DNA of 64,000 nt, taken from assembly GCA_963773315.1 (NCBI GenBank), contig CAVZAF010000005.1:868001-932000 (forward strand). The letters run 5' to 3'. Shown in pieces: positions 8,986 to 17,698 of this stretch. The notes beneath the pieces are model-generated. The model was not told the DNA's origin, ran no database searches, and worked only from the letters and a program-made list of their open reading frames with translations. Both the position numbers and the translations under genes were made by a program. This DNA is from DATKAS01 sp963773315. Its GTDB lineage: Bacteria; Actinomycetota; Acidimicrobiia; Acidimicrobiales; DATKAS01. Each line of letters opens with the position of its first letter. The first letter of the stretch is position 1.

Positions 8986-10152
8986 TCAGTGCACGCGGTG
9001 CGGCATGCACAGCTCGTCGTACTCGGCGATGACGATGTCGGCCGGGTCGATCGAGCATGCGGGGCAGCTCGGGTCACGCAGCACCTTGTAGGTGCGGAAC
9101 GACTGCTCGAGCGCGTCGTAGGCCAGCAGACGGCCGGCGAGCGAGTCGCCGAGGCCGAGGATGAGCTTGATCGCCTCGAGCGCCTGGATCGAGCCGATGA
9201 TGCCGGGCAGGACGCCGAGCACGCCGGCTTCCGCACACGACGGTGCGAGCTCAGCGGGCGGAGGCTCGGGCACCATGCAGCGGTAGCAGGGGCCGACGTA
9301 CGGGTGGAAGACCGTGGCCTGGCCTTCGAAGCGGAAGATCGAACCGTGCACGACGGGGATGTTCTTCTTCAGCGACGCGTCGTTGAGCAAGTAGCGCGAC
9401 GGGAAGTTGTCGGCGCCATCGACGATCACGTCGTAGCCGTCGATGATGTCGAGCACGTTGTCTGCGGCGAGGCGCGTGTCGTACGCGACGACATTGACAT
9501 CCGGGTTCAGCGCGGTGAGCGTCTTCTTGGCCGAGTCGACCTTGCGGTCACCGATGCGATCCATGTTGTGGAGGATCTGGCGCTGCAGGTTCGACTCGTC
9601 GACGACATCCATGTCGACGATGCCGAGCGTGCCGACGCCCGCAGCCGCGAGGTACAGCGCGGCCGGTGAGCCGAGGCCACCCGCGCCGAGCAGCAGCACC
9701 TTCGCCGACAGCAGCTTGGCCTGACCCTCGATGCCGACCTCGGGAAGCAGGAGGTGGCGGTGATAGCGGATCTTCTGGTCGGGGCTGAGCTGCGTGGGCA
9801 CGGCCCACTCGCGTCCCTCGTCCTTCCAGCGACCGAAGCCGCCCGAGACCGAGACCACGTCGGTGTATCCGAGCTCGCCGAGCGTCCTCGCAGCGAACGC
9901 GGAGCGAACGCCGCCTGCGCAGTAGACGACGAGCGGCGTGTCGTGACCGGGGATCTTGCCTTCGATCTGCGATTCGAGGTGGCCGCGCGGGATGTGCAGC
10001 GCGCCGGGGAGGGCACCCTGCTCGTACTCGTCGGGCTCGCGGACGTCGAGCAGGACGGTGCCGGGCAGGCGGCGCATGTCATCGGCGGTCGCGGTGTCGA
10101 CCTCGCGGATCTCGCTCTTGGCCTTGGCCAACAGGTCGCGGAAGCTGGACAT
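8986..10152 (-). CDS. rhodanese-ThiF/MoeB fusion (sulfur-carrier adenylyl/sulfurtransferase)
   Basis: E1-like enzyme that adenylates the C-terminus of a ubiquitin-like sulfur carrier and passes sulfur to it, for molybdopterin, thiamine, thiolated tRNA or cysteine pathways; 388 aa. The N-terminal rhodanese domain (about 15-115) has active-site CAGGVRSA; the ThiF domain (about 130-388) has LLGAGGLGSPAALYLA, NLQRQILH, the DGADNFPSRYLLND segment, a SCAEAGVLGVLPG loop with the conserved Cys, and zinc pairs CYRC and CPAC. Most MoeZ-type proteins carry the rhodanese at the C-terminus, so the order here is reversed. A TAGGCT box lies 6 nt before the ATG. No carrier gene (MoaD/ThiS) is adjacent. Confidence 0.92.
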   Translation of the reverse strand: MSSFRDLLAKAKSEIREVDTATADDMRRLPGTVLLDVREPDEYEQGALPGALHIPRGHLESQIEGKIPGHDTPLVVYCAGGVRSAFAARTLGELGYTDVVSVSGGFGRWKDEGREWAVPTQLSPDQKIRYHRHLLLPEVGIEGQAKLLSAKVLLLGAGGLGSPAALYLAAAGVGTLGIVDMDVVDESNLQRQILHNMDRIGDRKVDSAKKTLTALNPDVNVVAYDTRLAADNVLDIIDGYDVIVDGADNFPSRYLLNDASLKKNIPVVHGSIFRFEGQATVFHPYVGPCYRCMVPEPPPAELAPSCAEAGVLGVLPGIIGSIQALEAIKLILGLGDSLAGRLLAYDALEQSFRTYKVLRDPSCPACSIDPADIVIAEYDELCMPHRVH

Positions 10153-10158
10153 GTGAAA

Positions 10159-10164
10159 AGCCTA
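10159..10164 (-). promoter_or_regulatory. leaderless -10 box (TAGGCT) of rhodanese-ThiF gene
   Basis: TAGGCT ends 6 nt before the ATG at 10152. The perfect palindrome at 10191-10208 lies about 27 bp further upstream, near the expected -35 region. Confidence 0.6.
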
Positions 10165-10190
10165 CCTGCTGGGTCGGGATTGCGCTACGC

Positions 10191-10208
10191 CCCAATCGGC
10201 CGATTGGG
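10191..10208. promoter_or_regulatory. perfect 18-bp palindrome
   Basis: CCCAATCGGCCGATTGGG is its own reverse complement. It lies in the 63-bp gap between the sirtuin stop and the rhodanese-ThiF start, both on the minus strand. It has no T-tract, so an operator for the rhodanese-ThiF gene is as likely as a terminator for the sirtuin gene. Confidence 0.5.
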
Positions 10209-10215
10209 CCCCAGA

Positions 10216-10977
10216 TCAAGGGCCCACGATCTCCGGCAGGACGTCGCTGATCGAGCCCCGCAGCACGACGTCGGCGAGCATGTCCATCTCGGTGGGCTCG
10301 GCGTTCAGGATGATCACGTAGGCGCCGTTCCGCTTGGCGATCGGGACCACGTTGGCCGCTGGGTACACCCCGAGGGTGGTGCCCACGGCGAGCAGCACAT
10401 CGGCCTCCTCGGCGACCGTGAAGGCCCGATCGATCACCTCGGGCACGAGCGACTGTCCGAAGGAGATCGTCGCCGACTTGAGGATGCCGCCACACGTGCG
10501 GCAAGGCGGATCCTCCTCCCCGGCCTCGACGCGCGCGAGCGCTCGCTCCATCGGCGCGGTCTCACCGCAGCTCATGCAGACGACGTGGCGCATCGTGCCG
10601 TGGACCTCGATCACGAGCCCAGGGTCAGTGCCGGCCTGCTGATGCAGCTCGTCGACGTTCTGGGTGACGACCGCGTGCAGCTTCCCGGCCCGCTCGAGCT
10701 CGACGATCGCGCGGTGACCCGCGTTCGGTTGCGCGTTCCAGGCCGGCGAGTCGCGGCGTGAGCGCCAAGCTTGCTTCCGCACCTCGGGGTCGCCCAGGTA
10801 GTGCTGCAGCGTGGCGGCCTTCTCCGCCGCGGGGTTCTTCGTCCACACGCCGTTCGGTCCTCGGAAGTCGGGGATGCCCGAGTCGGTCGAGATGCCCGCG
10901 CCAGTGAGCACCACGACTCGCCGCGCGTCGCGCACGGCTCGTTTGGCCAGGCCGATCGGGGAGGCAGGTCCCGGCAT
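10216..10977 (-). CDS. Sir2-family NAD-dependent protein deacylase
   Basis: Sirtuin removing acyl groups from lysines with NAD+, 253 aa, cytoplasmic. Seen: GAGISTDSGIPDFRGPNGVW (NAD binding, residues about 25-44), TQNVDELHQQAG, the catalytic His in EVHGTM, zinc pairs CMSC and CRTC, and the GTTLGVYPAANVVP and LNAEPTEMD segments of the Rossmann fold. ATG 10977 is chosen; GTG codons slightly upstream are possible. It is divergent from the unknown 208-aa gene across a 108-bp gap. Targets may include acyl-CoA synthetases, but none is adjacent. Confidence 0.93.
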   Translation of the reverse strand: MPGPASPIGLAKRAVRDARRVVVLTGAGISTDSGIPDFRGPNGVWTKNPAAEKAATLQHYLGDPEVRKQAWRSRRDSPAWNAQPNAGHRAIVELERAGKLHAVVTQNVDELHQQAGTDPGLVIEVHGTMRHVVCMSCGETAPMERALARVEAGEEDPPCRTCGGILKSATISFGQSLVPEVIDRAFTVAEEADVLLAVGTTLGVYPAANVVPIAKRNGAYVIILNAEPTEMDMLADVVLRGSISDVLPEIVGP

Positions 10978-11013
10978 CAGTGCGTGGCCTACCACGACCC
11001 ACGGATCCGGGGC

Positions 11014-11042
11014 TTGACAACAGGAGTAGAAATGCATGAAAT
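11014..11042 (+). promoter_or_regulatory. candidate sigma-70-type promoter
   Basis: A perfect TTGACA (11014-11019), 17-bp spacer and TGAAAT (11037-11042) in an unusually AT-rich stretch, 43 bp before the ATG of the 208-aa protein. One of few classical -35/-10 pairs in the window. Confidence 0.5.
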
Positions 11043-11085
11043 ACATCGACACGTGGCGGACACGTGAACCCACAAGGCGGATGAG

Positions 11086-11712
11086 ATGGCGGACTCTCCT
11101 GTGACCCTCGAGCTCCCGGCCGACGTCGTGCGCGTCGTGCCGTGGGTCGACCCGGTCGTCGATGCGCTCGGCTTCGACGCTCGCTCCGACTACGTCGAGC
11201 TCTTCTGGCTCGGCGTGATCGGCCCGAGCACGACCTGGCTCATGCGACGACTCGCGGCAGGCCTCGACCGATCCCCCGAGGGCTTCACCCTCGACCTGAT
11301 CGACACCGCGCGAGCGCTCGGCATCGGCGGCCACGGCGGGCTCGGCAGTCGCAACTCGCCGTTCGCGCGCACGCTGGTCCGCGCCTGCCAGTTCGGCCTC
11401 GCGCAGCCGAACGGCGCGCAGCTGGCGGTGAGGCGCCGGCTCCCCCCGCTGAACGCGCGCCAGCTCGAGCGGCTGCCGGCACGACTGCAAGCGCTCCACG
11501 CGACATGGCCGCTGCCGGCACGCGAGACACCTGACGCCGCTGCCCGCCGGGCTCGACACCTCGCGCTCACTCTCGTGCAGCTCGGTGAGAGCACCGACGC
11601 GGTGCAAGCTCAGCTCGGGCGGTGGCGCTTCGCTCCCGATGTCTGCCACGCCGCGGCCCGGTGGGCGGCGCGTGAGCACGCCAACCGAACGTTCACGCCC
11701 GACGCCGCGTGA
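11086..11712 (+). CDS. uncharacterised 208-aa protein
   Basis: No family recognised. The protein is soluble, rich in Arg, Ala and Leu, without signal peptide or membrane segment. The first third (PADVVRVVPWVDPVVDALGF... DYVELFWLGVIGPSTTWLMRRLA) looks like a compact helical domain, and the rest is helical with several Arg-Ala runs. Codon use matches that of neighbouring genes, so it is likely real. A TTGACA-type promoter precedes it; the sirtuin gene is divergent. Convergent with pepA, with repeat copy B between. Confidence 0.7.
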   Translation: MADSPVTLELPADVVRVVPWVDPVVDALGFDARSDYVELFWLGVIGPSTTWLMRRLAAGLDRSPEGFTLDLIDTARALGIGGHGGLGSRNSPFARTLVRACQFGLAQPNGAQLAVRRRLPPLNARQLERLPARLQALHATWPLPARETPDAAARRARHLALTLVQLGESTDAVQAQLGRWRFAPDVCHAAARWAAREHANRTFTPDAA

Positions 11713-11810
11713 CGGTCGTCGGTCGGCCGCCCCCCTCCTCTGGCGGTCGACCGATGCGGTGCGACGAGCGTGCGGGCGGACGTGCGCTCGTCGACACCCC
11801 TCATCACGGC

Positions 11811-11864
11811 GCCGGCGCAATGCGCCGGCGGGTGCGCGAAGCACCGATTGTCGAGCGGAGCGAG
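11811..11864 (+). repeat. structured 54-bp intergenic repeat, copy B
   Basis: Same element as 7266-7319, same orientation. Hairpin 1 is GCCGGCGC-AAT-GCGCCGGC (11811-11829), and relative to copy A one base pair is swapped on both arms. Hairpin 2 is GGTGC-GCGAA-GCACC with only a loop change. It lies between the convergent ends of the 208-aa gene and pepA. The remainder of the 11713-11904 gap shows no other feature. Confidence 0.75.
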
Positions 11865-11904
11865 CAGGAGCCGGCGGAAGCGAAGCGGACGACGGCGACG
11901 AGGA

Positions 11905-13377
11905 CTACGCGGGCTTGCTGAAGCGGTCGAGCAGCTCGACGAGAGTGCGCACGCCGAACCCGGTGCCGCCCCGGCTCACGTAGCTGTCGTCGGCGTCAGC
12001 CATCGCGGGGCCCGCGAGGTCGATGTGCACCCAGGGCGTGTCGCCGACGAACTCCTTCAGGAAGAGGCCCGCGGTCAGCGCGCCACCGCCGCCTCCGCCC
12101 GATCCGAGGACCGAAGTGCCGCCGATGTTCTTCATGTCTGCGACCGGCGAGTCGAGGAACCGCCGGTACTCGGTCGGGAGCGGGAGCGGCCACACGTTCT
12201 CGTCCGCCCGCGCCGCAGCGCTGCGTACCTGGCCCATCCAGTCGTCGTCGTTGCCCATCACACCAGCGATGCGGTTGCCCAACGCGCCGACCACCGCGCC
12301 GGTCAGCGTCGCGAGGTCGACGATGGCATCGACCTTCTCCTCGACCGCGAGCGAAAGCCCGTCGGCGAGGACGAGCCGTCCCTCGGCGTCGGTGTTCAGC
12401 ACCTCGACGGTCTTGCCGTTGCGGATCGTGATCACGTCGCCGGGCTTGAGCGCGGTGCCACTCGGCATGTTGTCCGTGCAGCAGAGGAACGCGACGACCT
12501 TCACCTTCGGCTTGGTGGTCTTGAGCACGCTCATCGTGGCAAGCACGGCGGCCGCTCCCGACATGTCGATCTTCATCGACATCATCCCCTCGCCCGACTT
12601 CAGGGACAGCCCGCCGGAGTCGAACATGATCCCCTTGCCGACCAGCGCCACCGATCCGGTCGGGTTGCGAGGTGAGTACGTCATCTTGATGAGGCGAGGC
12701 GGCTCATCCGAACCTTTGTTCACGCCGAGCATGCCGCCCATGCCCGCCTTCTCCATCGCGTCCTCGTCCATCACCTCGACCTCGAGGCCGCTCTCCTTCG
12801 CCACTTGCAACGCGACCTCAGCCATGTCGCGAGCGTTGAGCGAGCCGCCGGGTGTGTTGACGAGGTCGCGCGCCATCGCCACCGCCTGAGCGATAGCGGT
12901 GCCCCGGTCGACACCGACTTGCGTCGCCTTCACCGCGCTCTCTGGCGCGATCAGCGTGAACGATTCGACGCTCTTCTTCGGCGCGTCGGACTTGAACTTG
13001 GCGAAGCTGTACGACCCGAGCATCGCTCCCTCGACCGCCGCCTGCGCGCCGGCCCTCGGATCGACCCCCGCGGTCTCGACGATGCCCGTGGCGAGCGACC
13101 CGAGCCGCCCTGCAGCGCGAGCGAACGCCCCCGCGGCTCTGCGGACATCGGCCACTGTCGTCTCGCCCTTCTTGCCGAGACCGAGTGCGACTCGCGTCGC
13201 GCCGCTGCCCCCCGCGATCACGCACGCTTGCCCTGGCTTGCCGTCGAAGCCGAGTGCCGTGAGCCCCGCGCGATCGATGCCGAGCGCTCGACCCACCGCT
13301 CCCTCGGTGAAGACGCCGATGCCGATGGCACTCGCATCGCGAGGCGCGCTGCGTGTGACCGAGAAGTCGATGGACAT
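11905..13377 (-). CDS. pepA: leucyl aminopeptidase (M17)
   Basis: Hexameric dizinc aminopeptidase that trims N-terminal residues from peptides in the cytoplasm; 490 aa. The N-terminal macro-like domain is followed by the catalytic domain with GKGIMFDSGGLSLKSGEGM, KIDMSGAAAV and the signature NTDAEGRLVLADGL; the lysine, aspartates and glutamate that hold the zinc ions are all present. ATG 13377 is chosen because GGAG lies 5 nt upstream (ATG 13383 is an alternative). It lies 21 bp downstream of the adenosyltransferase gene and is probably cotranscribed with it. Confidence 0.95.
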   Translation of the reverse strand: MSIDFSVTRSAPRDASAIGIGVFTEGAVGRALGIDRAGLTALGFDGKPGQACVIAGGSGATRVALGLGKKGETTVADVRRAAGAFARAAGRLGSLATGIVETAGVDPRAGAQAAVEGAMLGSYSFAKFKSDAPKKSVESFTLIAPESAVKATQVGVDRGTAIAQAVAMARDLVNTPGGSLNARDMAEVALQVAKESGLEVEVMDEDAMEKAGMGGMLGVNKGSDEPPRLIKMTYSPRNPTGSVALVGKGIMFDSGGLSLKSGEGMMSMKIDMSGAAAVLATMSVLKTTKPKVKVVAFLCCTDNMPSGTALKPGDVITIRNGKTVEVLNTDAEGRLVLADGLSLAVEEKVDAIVDLATLTGAVVGALGNRIAGVMGNDDDWMGQVRSAAARADENVWPLPLPTEYRRFLDSPVADMKNIGGTSVLGSGGGGGGALTAGLFLKEFVGDTPWVHIDLAGPAMADADDSYVSRGGTGFGVRTLVELLDRFSKPA

Positions 13378-13398
13378 GTGCACTCCGATTTCTTTGGG

Positions 13399-13935
13399 TC
13401 AGGTCGACCTGGCGGGAAGCGCCTCGCCCTCTTGCCAACGGGCCATGGTCCACAGCAAGTCGGAGAGGCGGTTGAGGTACGGGACCACGAGGGAAGGTGG
13501 CGGCGCGGCAGAGAGCGCGGCTCGCTCGGCGCGGCGCACGACGGTGCGGCCGAGGTCGAGGTACGCGGCGACCCTGTTCTGACCGGGGAGCACGAACTCC
13601 TTCGGCTGCTCGAACCGCGTTGTCAGGTCGTCGATGAGCGGCTCGAGCCGATCGACCATGACCTGGCTCACGCTCGACTGCCCCGGCGTGAGCTTGTCGC
13701 GGTTCTCGGGAGCAGTCGCGAGCTCGGCCATGAGCACGTACATGTCGCGCTCGAGGCTCACCAACATCTCGTCGAGCTCGCTGCCTCGTTCCGCCTCGAC
13801 ACGCGCGACGCCGAGGATGGCCTGCGCCTCGTCGACCACGCCGTACGCGCTCGGCTGATCGGAGTCTTTGCGCACTCGCCCGCCGTAGAAGAGCCCGGTC
13901 GTGCCGTCATCGCCCTTCTTTGTGTAGATCTTCAT
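13399..13935 (-). CDS. PduO-type cob(I)alamin adenosyltransferase
   Basis: Makes adenosylcobalamin from cob(I)alamin and ATP; 178 aa, trimeric helical bundle. The ATP-binding N-terminal motif is YTKKGDDGTTGLFYGG (residues 4-19), and the active-site helix reads FVLPGQNRVAAYLDLGRTVVRRAER. In the usual motif a His often stands where Asp of YLDLGRT is here. The product is the cofactor needed by the acyl-CoA mutase 5 kb away. It is divergent from metH with only 69 bp between, and pepA follows. Confidence 0.93.
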   Translation of the reverse strand: MKIYTKKGDDGTTGLFYGGRVRKDSDQPSAYGVVDEAQAILGVARVEAERGSELDEMLVSLERDMYVLMAELATAPENRDKLTPGQSSVSQVMVDRLEPLIDDLTTRFEQPKEFVLPGQNRVAAYLDLGRTVVRRAERAALSAAPPPSLVVPYLNRLSDLLWTMARWQEGEALPARST

Positions 13936-13944
13936 CCGCCGCGG

Positions 13945-13950
13945 AGCCTA
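13945..13950 (-). promoter_or_regulatory. leaderless -10 box (TAGGCT) of adenosyltransferase
   Basis: TAGGCT ends 9 nt before the ATG at 13935. It faces the metH box at 13993 within the same 69-bp gap, which is too short for a cobalamin riboswitch. Confidence 0.55.
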
Positions 13951-13992
13951 GGCGACGTGCTGAGCAGCCCGAGAGAGCGGACGAGGCGCCGG

Positions 13993-13998
13993 TAGCCT
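13993..13998 (+). promoter_or_regulatory. leaderless -10 box (TAGCCT) of metH
   Basis: TAGCCT ends 6 nt before the ATG at 14005; no ribosome-binding site or leader fits between. Confidence 0.6.
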
Positions 13999-14004
13999 GA
14001 CGGG

Positions 14005-17000
14005 ATGCCGTTCTTGGACGAGGTGCACGAGCGCGTCGTCATCTTCGACGGCGCGGTCGGCACGAACCTCCATCTCCGCGAGCCGTCGCTCGACGACTAC
14101 GGCGGCCCGGCGAACGAGGGCTGTGTCGACATCCTCAGCATCACGCGTCCCGACATGGTCAGGGACTTGCACGCGTCGTTCTTCGACGTCGGCGTCGATG
14201 TCGTCGAGACGAACACCTTCGGCGCGTTCGCCACCGTGCTCACCGAGTTCGGGCTGCAAGACCGCGCGCACGAGATCTGCGTCGCGGCGGCGCGCATCGC
14301 GGCCGGCGTCCGAGACGACTACCAGGCCGACGGACGGCCTCGTTGGGTCGCGGGCTCGATGGGCCCCGGCACCAAGCTGCCGTCCCTCGGCCACGTGTCG
14401 TTCCTCACGCTTCGCGACGCGTACGAGGTGATGGCGCGTGGCCTCATCGAGGGTGGCGTCGACCTCCTCCTCATCGAGACCTGTTACGACCTCTTGCAAG
14501 CCAAGGCCGCGATGATCGGCGCTCGTCGCGCGATGGCGGCTGAGGGCAAGCGCGTCCCCATCCAGATGCAGGTGACGATGGAGACGACCGGGCGGATGCT
14601 GGTGGGCAGCGAGATCGGCGCCGCGCTCGTCTCACTGAGCGCGATGAAGCCAGACCTGTTCGGGCTGAACTGCGCGACCGGGCCACGCGAGATGGCCGAG
14701 CACCTTCGTCATCTCTCGCAGCACTCCGACCTGCCCATCTCGGTGCTCCCCAACGCCGGTCTCCCGAGCGTCGTCCACGGGCGCACGCACTACGACCTCA
14801 CTCCCAGCCAGCTCGCCGACCATCTCGAGCGGTTCGTCACCGAGCTCGGGGTACGCGTCATCGGCGGCTGCTGTGGCACCACGCCCGAGCACCTCCGCGC
14901 GGTCGTCGAGCGATGCCGCGACCTGACGCCCGCGCGCCGAGCACCGTTCCTCGAGCCCGCGCTCTCGTCGCTCTACAGCCCCCAGGCGATCGAGCAGGAC
15001 ACCTCGTTTCTGATCATCGGCGAGCGCACGAACGCGAACGGATCGAAGGCGTTCCGCGACGCGATGCTCGCTGTCCGACTGGGACGCGAGCGTGCGCATG
15101 GCAGGGGACCAGATCCGCGAGGGCGCGCACGTGCTCGATGTCTGCGTGGACTACGTCGGCCGTGACGGCGCGGTCGACATGGACCACCTCGCGGCGCGGC
15201 TCGCCACCCAGGCAAGCGTGCCGCTCGTGCTCGACTCGACCGAGCCGCCTGTGATGGAGGCCGGGCTCCGACACATCGGCGGCCGCGCGGTTCTGAACTC
15301 CGGGAACCTCGAGGACGGCGAAGCGCCCGGCTCGCGCTTCGACCGCGTGATGAGCCTTGCCGCGGAGTACGGCGCGGCGGTCATCTGCCTGCTGATCGAC
15401 GAGCGCGGCCAGGCACGTGACGTCGAATGGAAGATGGACGTCGCGCACCGCATCCACGACCTCGCTACGTCGCGCTGATGGGCTGCACGCGAGCGATCTG
15501 ATCTTCGACGCCTTGACGTTCCCGCTGTCGACCGGTGACGACGCGCTGCGGGGTGACGCGGTCGCGACCATCGAGGCGATCCGGCGGATCAAGTCCGAGA
15601 TCCCCGGTGCGTTCACGGTGCTCGGCGTGTCGAACGTGTCGTTCGGGCTCAGCCCCGCGGCTCGTCACGCGCTCAACTCGGTGTTCCTGCACGAGTGCGT
15701 CGAGGCCGGACTCGATGCCGCGATCGTGCACGCCGGGCGCATCGTCCCGCTGTCGCGCCTCCCCGAGGAGCAGCGGCAGGTCTGCTTCGACCTCGTCCAC
15801 GATCGGCGGAGCACGGGCTACGACCCGCTGCAGCGACTCCTCGAGGTGTTCGCGGACGTGCAGACGACGGCGACCACGAAGGAGGACCGCTCCGGCTGGC
15901 CGGTCGACGAGCGCCTCAAGCACCGCATCATCGACGGCGACCGTGACGGCCTCGACCGCGACCTCGACGAGGCGCTCGCGGCAGGCACGCCCGCGCTCTC
16001 GATCGTGAACGACGTGCTGCTGAGCGGGATGAAGGTCGTCGGTGACCTCTTCGGCTCGGGCGAGATGCAGCTGCCCTTCGTGCTGCAGTCCGCGGAGACG
16101 ATGAAGGCCGCGGTCGCGCATCTCGAACCCCACATGGAGCGGACGGCGGGCGAGACGAGCAAGGGCCGGATCGTGCTCGCCACCGTGAAGGGCGATGTCC
16201 ACGACATCGGCAAGAACCTCGTCGACATCATCCTCACGAACAACGGCTACGAGGTCTACAACCTCGGCATCAAGTGCCCCATCGGCGACATGGTCGCGAC
16301 GGCCGAGGAGATCAAGGCCGACGCGATCGGGATGAGCGGGCTCCTCGTGAAGTCGACGCTCATCATGCGCGACAACCTCGAAGAGCTGAACGGCAACGGC
16401 CTCTCCCACTATCCCGTGCTCTTGGGCGGTGCCGCGCTCGACTCGCTCGTACGTCGAGCGCGACCTGCGCGAGGTCTACGACGGCCGCTTGTTCTACGGG
16501 CGCGACGCGTTCGAAGGCCTCCGCACGATGGAGCGCCTCATGGAGATCAAGCGCAGCGGCGCGGACGATCCCGAGTTCGGGAAGGTACCCACCGGCCGAG
16601 TGCTGCCTGCTCGCCGCGGAACCGGAGGCGACGAGCCCGCGAGCTCACTCCCACGACGATCGCCGCAAGTGGCGACCGACAACGAGGTGTTCGTCCCGCC
16701 GTTCCTCGGCGCTCGCGTCGTCAAGGGCATCGGGCTGGATGACATCGCGGCCTACGTGAACGAGACCGCGCTCTTCCGTAACCAATGGCAGTTCCGGCCT
16801 GAGTCCGGTGAGAGCGACGACGCGTTCAAGGCGCGCATCCGACCGATGCTGCGCATGCAGCTCGCTGAGGCGAAGACGACGGGCGTGCTCGTGCCCCAGG
16901 TCGTCTACGGCTTCTTCGCCGTGAACGCCGACGGCAACGAGCTCATCGTCTGGCAGGACGGCAACCGGTCGATCGAGGCGATGCGCTTCGCGTTCCCGCG

Positions 17001-17484
17001 CCAGCACGTCGAGCCCTATCTCTGCATTGCGGACTTCTTCCGCCCCGTCGAGTCGCCCGAGCTCGACTACGTCGCGTTCCACATCGTCACGATGGGTGAA
17101 GCCGTGTCGCTCGCGACCGCGGAGCTCTTCGCCGAGAACCGGTATCAGGACTACTTGCTCTTGCACGGACTCGGCGTGGAGATGACCGAGGCGCTCGCGG
17201 AGATGTGGCACCGACGGATCAGGGAGGACTGGGGGTTCGCCGACGAGGACGGCCCCACGCTCACGGGGCTGTTTCGCCAGCAGTACCGGGGCGGCCGCTA
17301 CTCGTGGGGCTACCCGGCCTGCCCCGATCTGGAGGACAACGCGAAGGTGGCCGAGCTGCTGGCCGCGGACGCGATCGGTGTGTCGGTGAGCGAAGAGACG
17401 TCGTGGCAGTACCACCCCGAGCAGACGACCTCCGCCATCATCTGCCACCATCCCCAGGCGAAGTACTTCGTCGCCCGGGCCTAG
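14005..17484 (+). CDS. metH: cobalamin-dependent methionine synthase, broken by three +1 shifts
   Basis: Full four-module MetH that methylates homocysteine from 5-methyl-THF through B12. Homocysteine domain (14005-14940) has the zinc cysteines in GLNCATGP and GGCCGTTPEH; the pterin domain starts at IIGERTNANGSKAF; the B12 domain has VKGDVHDIGKNLVDI; the C-terminal SAM reactivation domain ends with RYSWGYPACPDL. The frame moves at about 15075 (extra C), 15476 (extra T) and 16440 (extra G). Removing one base at each restores a continuous protein of about 1158 aa, with family-consensus sequence across each join. Four intact modules argue for a functional gene with assembly errors; a recent pseudogene is the alternative. 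Divergent from the adenosyltransferase. Confidence 0.93.
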
Positions 17485-17487
17485 CGA

Positions 17488-17643
17488 TCAGGCCGCGGTG
17501 TCGTGCTCGCGGGCAGCGGCGAGGGCTTCGTGGAGGATCCGACGGGCTTCGGCCACACCCTTGTGGCCGAGCGCGCGCGTGGAGTCGTCGAGCCGCCACT
17601 GATCGTCGTCGCGGGTCTCGAGCAAGGCGAGCTGTCGTGCCAT
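17488..17643 (-). CDS. small 51-aa protein, unknown function
   Basis: Short frame ATG 17643 to TGA 17488, MARQLALLETRDDDQWRLDD at the N-terminus, then a predicted amphipathic helix (GVAEARRILHEALAAAREH). Charged and soluble, no signal peptide or Cys. Support: a CATACT -10-like box 6 nt before the ATG, a 16-bp upstream motif shared with 22712-22727, and a snug fit against the metH stop (3 bp). The role is unknown; a helix-rich adaptor or DNA/RNA-associated protein is possible. Confidence 0.65.
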   Translation of the reverse strand: MARQLALLETRDDDQWRLDDSTRALGHKGVAEARRILHEALAAAREHDTAA

Positions 17644-17659
17644 GAGACCAGTATGCGGA

Positions 17660-17675
17660 GGGGTGTGACATTCCC
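17660..17675 (-). promoter_or_regulatory. 16-bp shared upstream motif, copy 1
   Basis: On the minus strand GGGAATGTCACACCCC, located 17-32 nt upstream of the 51-aa gene and just after the helicase gene. The identical 16-mer occurs at 22712-22727. Likely an operator or an alternative sigma-factor promoter; the regulator is unknown. Confidence 0.55.
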
Positions 17676-17698
17676 AGTAGGGACGTTGGTCACGGATG

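Noticed and set aside
13936..14004. Cobalamin riboswitch between adenosyltransferase and metH
   Set aside because: Only 69 bp are available and -10 boxes lie 6-9 nt from both starts; no B12-box consensus is present.
16600..16680. A fourth frameshift in metH around the linker before the activation domain
   Set aside because: The linker sequence looks unusual, but the frame is the same on both sides and linkers vary in this family.
14005..17484. Four separate proteins encoding parts of methionine synthase, or programmed frameshifting
   Set aside because: Breaks fall inside conserved motifs, not at domain borders, and no slippery site or stimulator is seen; single extra bases explain all three.
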